The notes below the pieces were generated by a model. The model searched no databases and was not told where the DNA came from. It saw only the letters and a list, made by a program, of their open reading frames with translations. 64,000 nucleotides of DNA from Zonotrichia leucophrys gambelii (lineage: Eukaryota; Chordata; Aves; Passeriformes; Passerellidae): positions 68,191,463-68,255,462 of the forward strand of contig NC_088173.1 of NCBI RefSeq assembly GCF_028769735.1. Reading direction: 5' to 3'. Within the stretch, counting starts at the first letter, position 1, and each line of letters begins with the position of its first letter. Made by a program: the position numbers and the translations under genes. This document shows, piece after piece, positions 61,687 to 64,000 of the stretch.

Positions 61687-61944
61687 GAGACATGATTACT
61701 TACAAACACTCATGGTCCAGAGGGCCCTTTGGGTAACTCCCTCAATGCTTATGACACATTGCCTTGGTTTGCTGATTTATGTCAGGACCCAGGGCATCCC
61801 TTTGTCTGTCCTGAATGGCCCAGACCCCTGCCAGGGGGCTCAGAGACCCTGGCACAGAGCCCAAAATGCCCCTGTGGGTTTGTTTATGACCCATGGAAAA
61901 AATTACCAACCTTATATGAAGATCTTCAGGCCACAAAAGTATAA
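61687..61944 (+). pseudogene. Stop-free frame next to an LTR; possible retroviral remnant
   Basis: A stop-free run of about 85 codons, from after a TGA near 61691 to a TAA at about 61942, has no ATG at its useful start. The translation is hydrophilic and P/C/W-rich, with short motifs GNSLNAY, LPWFADL and YDPWKKLPTLYEDLQ. It has a more protein-like look than the random frames elsewhere and ends about 20 bp before the LTR at 61963. I do not recognise the family. There is no polypurine tract before the LTR, so it may belong to another element or be chance. Confidence 0.3.
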
Positions 61945-61962
61945 GTAGAATAATAATTAGTT

Positions 61963-62365
61963 TGTCACGGGGTGAAAAATAGATTTTTTGGGGTTTTAGA
62001 ATGGGGGTTCAGGAGGCAAGATGGAGGAATCTGGGCGTGTCCAGCCTTTCTCCTTCTTCTTCTTGGCCTTCATTTTCTGCTGTGATGGTGGCACTTTTGG
62101 ATTGGTTTAGAGTAGAAGCTCACTGTCTAACATAGGTGATAGTATTGGAAAGTAATTGTAAACATTGTATACATAATTTTTAGTATAAAGACATAACACC
62201 ACCCTGGGGGCAGGCAGAATGCCTAGACTGTCTTGCTGAACAGACCTCAGCTGGGCAGGAGAAAATATTTTATAGATAAGGAACAATAAACAACCTTGAG
62301 ACTGAGAACTGAAGAGCTCTGACTCCTTCTTTGAGCATCGGGCTGGGAAAAGAGACTTTCTAACA
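61963..62365 (+). mobile_element. LTR, diverged family-B relative
   Basis: About 403 bp from TGTCACGGGGTG to GACTTTCTAACA. Similar to family B from the AAGATGGAGGAATCTGGGCGTGTCC block onward: a C/T tract, GATGGTGGCACTTTTGGATTGG, a TATAAAGACA box near 62193, an AATAAAC poly(A) signal near 62284. It lacks most of the long 5' block of the full copies. The flanking 6-mers TTAGTT and TTTCTT agree at four of six. Confidence 0.72.
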
Positions 62366-62529
62366 TTTCTTGGGATCACTCTGAGCATCCAGAGGCCCTG
62401 AGACAATTTATTAGGATTTGCAAGTTTTCTGTCCATCCTGAGGACCAGGAAAGCTGGATCACCTTTCCCAGCAGGGACAGGCAGCCTGGAGCTGACACAG
62501 GAGGAGGGACCTGCAGCCTGTCTCTCATT
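62366..62529. other. Spacer between two opposed LTRs
   Basis: 170 bp of G/C-richer unique DNA. No feature recognised. Confidence 0.5.
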
Positions 62530-62535
62530 CTGACA

Positions 62536-63158
62536 TGTCCGGTTTTCGGCTGTTTGAAGGGCCTGGAAAGGCCCGGGGTGGCCTTGGGGCAGCCCGCGTA
62601 TCAAAGGACGAGAAGAGGCTTCAGTTCTTCTTTCGGTCTTTATGTTTATTAATTGTTTATCTAAAAGATTTTCTTTCGGCCCGACAGAGCTCTGCTCAGC
62701 AGCCAGCCATGAGCACACTGTGCTGCCCTCCGGACAGTCACCTATCTTCATACCCATTGTTACGTGTACAATATTTATCATTTTTCCCCAATCCTTTCTA
62801 TTCTTATTGCCCGGTGCACTTTCAGTAATGACCAATCCCAAAGTGCCACCATCACCACAGAAGATGGAGGAGAAGAAGAAGAAGAAGAAGAAGGACAGGA
62901 CACGCCCCAATTCCTCCATCTTACTTCTCTAAACCCCCCCTGTACATAAATCCTAAACCCTGTGTTTCACCCTCTAATTAACCAATCCCTTCACCATTCA
63001 CCCCGGTGAAACCCTCCTATCCTCATACAGGTGTCGTCTCCTGTGTAGGATCAAAGTCCAGCCACCAGACACTTCTGGCAACATTCCAGGACTCCCGAGC
63101 CCCCCAAGGGTGGTCTCGGTGGCTCGGCACCTCAGTCCTGAGGGGCTGAGATCCCACA
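62536..63158 (-). mobile_element. Solo LTR, family B (6-bp TSD CTGACA)
   Basis: A minus-strand LTR of 623 bp, bounded by TGTCCGGTTTTCGG and GAGATCCCACA (plus-strand reading). Perfect 6-bp duplications CTGACA lie at 62530-62535 and 63159-63164. Closest in layout to the copies at 43381 and 17561. A 270-codon minus-strand frame (62107-62919) runs from this LTR into the neighbouring one and is an artefact of stop-poor LTR sequence. Confidence 0.95.
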
Positions 63159-63164
63159 CTGACA

Positions 63165-64000
63165 CTCCTTAGGGTGATATCAGTGCGCGCCTGCCCTTAG
63201 TGACCATCCGCTCTCCCTACGTGAGCAGTGCCAGCTGTTTCTCCTCTTCCACTTCTCAAACTTTGCCTGAACAGCTTCTACCACATCCCAAACCCTGCCC
63301 TTACCATCAACATTTTCAGTTCATTTGCATCTGCCAGAAGCTGCTGCTCCATCAGTTGTCTTAATTTTCTTCACAAACTCCCCTTCCTGTGAACTCCAGA
63401 CTTAGGGAAAGGAAAATCTGCTCTTAAAATGTCCTGTATCATAATTTTTTAATGCTAATACCTGTTGTAGTTCCCCACTTCTTTTGATTTCATTTGTAAC
63501 ATTCCTACATTTTTTGCTGGCCACAAATTCTTTGCACAAAAACAAACCTGACCAGGCAATAATCATGGGTTAGCTGCAGAGCTGCTATATTTTAAATTAG
63601 TGATCAAATTTTTACTGAGAATATAAAACTTTTCCCTGATATGGACTTTGCTGTGTTTCTGATGTTTTGAAATCTGAGTTGGTTTTGTCACTATGTCAAA
63701 TTAAAATTCCTCAGATAAATTGCTCCATGTGACACAATTTTTGATGTAGTTGAGGTCATTCTTTATTGAGAATAAGAAGTCCACAATAAATTCCTCCCCA
63801 GCAATTTCATTACATGCAACTTTAATGAATTAGTATTTAGAGTCCTGTAACCCTCAGTGGTCTGTGATTTATGAACATCTAATACTGACCCAGCATTCTG
63901 ATTTTTAACAATCACCAGCTCCATCAGATTTCCTTTCTGGGTATGGTGTTGGCAACAATGCACACAGGCTTGTTCTTGACAGGTAATTTGGGGTTGTTTT
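63165..64000. other. Unique DNA to window end
   Basis: No gene, RNA or mobile element recognised. Confidence 0.5.

Noticed and set aside
62107..62919. 270-codon minus-strand frame
   Set aside because: It runs from one LTR through a spacer into another LTR. The first part reappears in the LTRs at 17561 and 43381 as shorter broken frames, so it is LTR sequence without stops and not a gene.

Overview
The window looks like nuclear DNA from a bird, probably a passerine. It is A/T-rich and carries several fragments of the avian LINE family CR1, recognised by the 3' tail (lightly varied ATTCTATGA-type ends) and the 3' UTR and reverse-transcriptase text. It also carries at least fourteen long terminal repeats (LTRs) of endogenous retroviruses in several families. 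I found no protein-coding gene, rRNA, tRNA, CRISPR or bacterial-type operon. Every long stop-free frame is explained by simple-sequence DNA, by an LTR, or by chance in unique DNA. The window is best read as intergenic or deep intronic DNA. The species and chromosome cannot be told from the sequence.

Layout: 1-4.6 kb is A/T-rich unique DNA with a two-copy tandem duplication (about 1626-2612). From 4.6 to 12.6 kb lie three family-A LTRs (4587, 8064, 11324), two CR1 tails and a family-C LTR (12103). From 12.6 to 23.8 kb is mostly unique DNA with AT pentanucleotide and trinucleotide arrays and one complete family-B LTR (17561). From 23.8 to 26.0 kb is a mobile-element cluster: an A-related LTR nested in a CR1 tail, then two minus-strand LTR-like elements (D, E). 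From 26 to 38 kb is largely unique, with a decayed CR1 reverse-transcriptase segment at 35.1-35.6 kb. At 38.2-39.0 kb a strong 85-nt foldback lies just upstream of a CR1 split by a family-A LTR. From 39 to 57.6 kb is unique DNA with LTRs at 43.4, 45.2, 47.3, 51.5 and 56.0 kb. From 57.66 to 60.40 kb are three giant polypyrimidine tracts, two of which look like tandem duplicates with their flanks. At 61.7-63.2 kb are two oppositely oriented family-B LTRs next to a short stop-free frame that may be a retroviral remnant.

Most LTRs are solo. Seven have perfect or one-mismatch 6-bp target-site duplications for families A/A2, three more do for family B, and family C has a 4-bp duplication at one copy. 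Those duplications let me place ends to the base. They also show that same-strand neighbours (45.2 and 47.3 kb) are independent insertions and not the two ends of one provirus. There is no gene network to describe. The interest lies in insertion history, simple-sequence growth out of LTR sequence, and a few unexplained structures.
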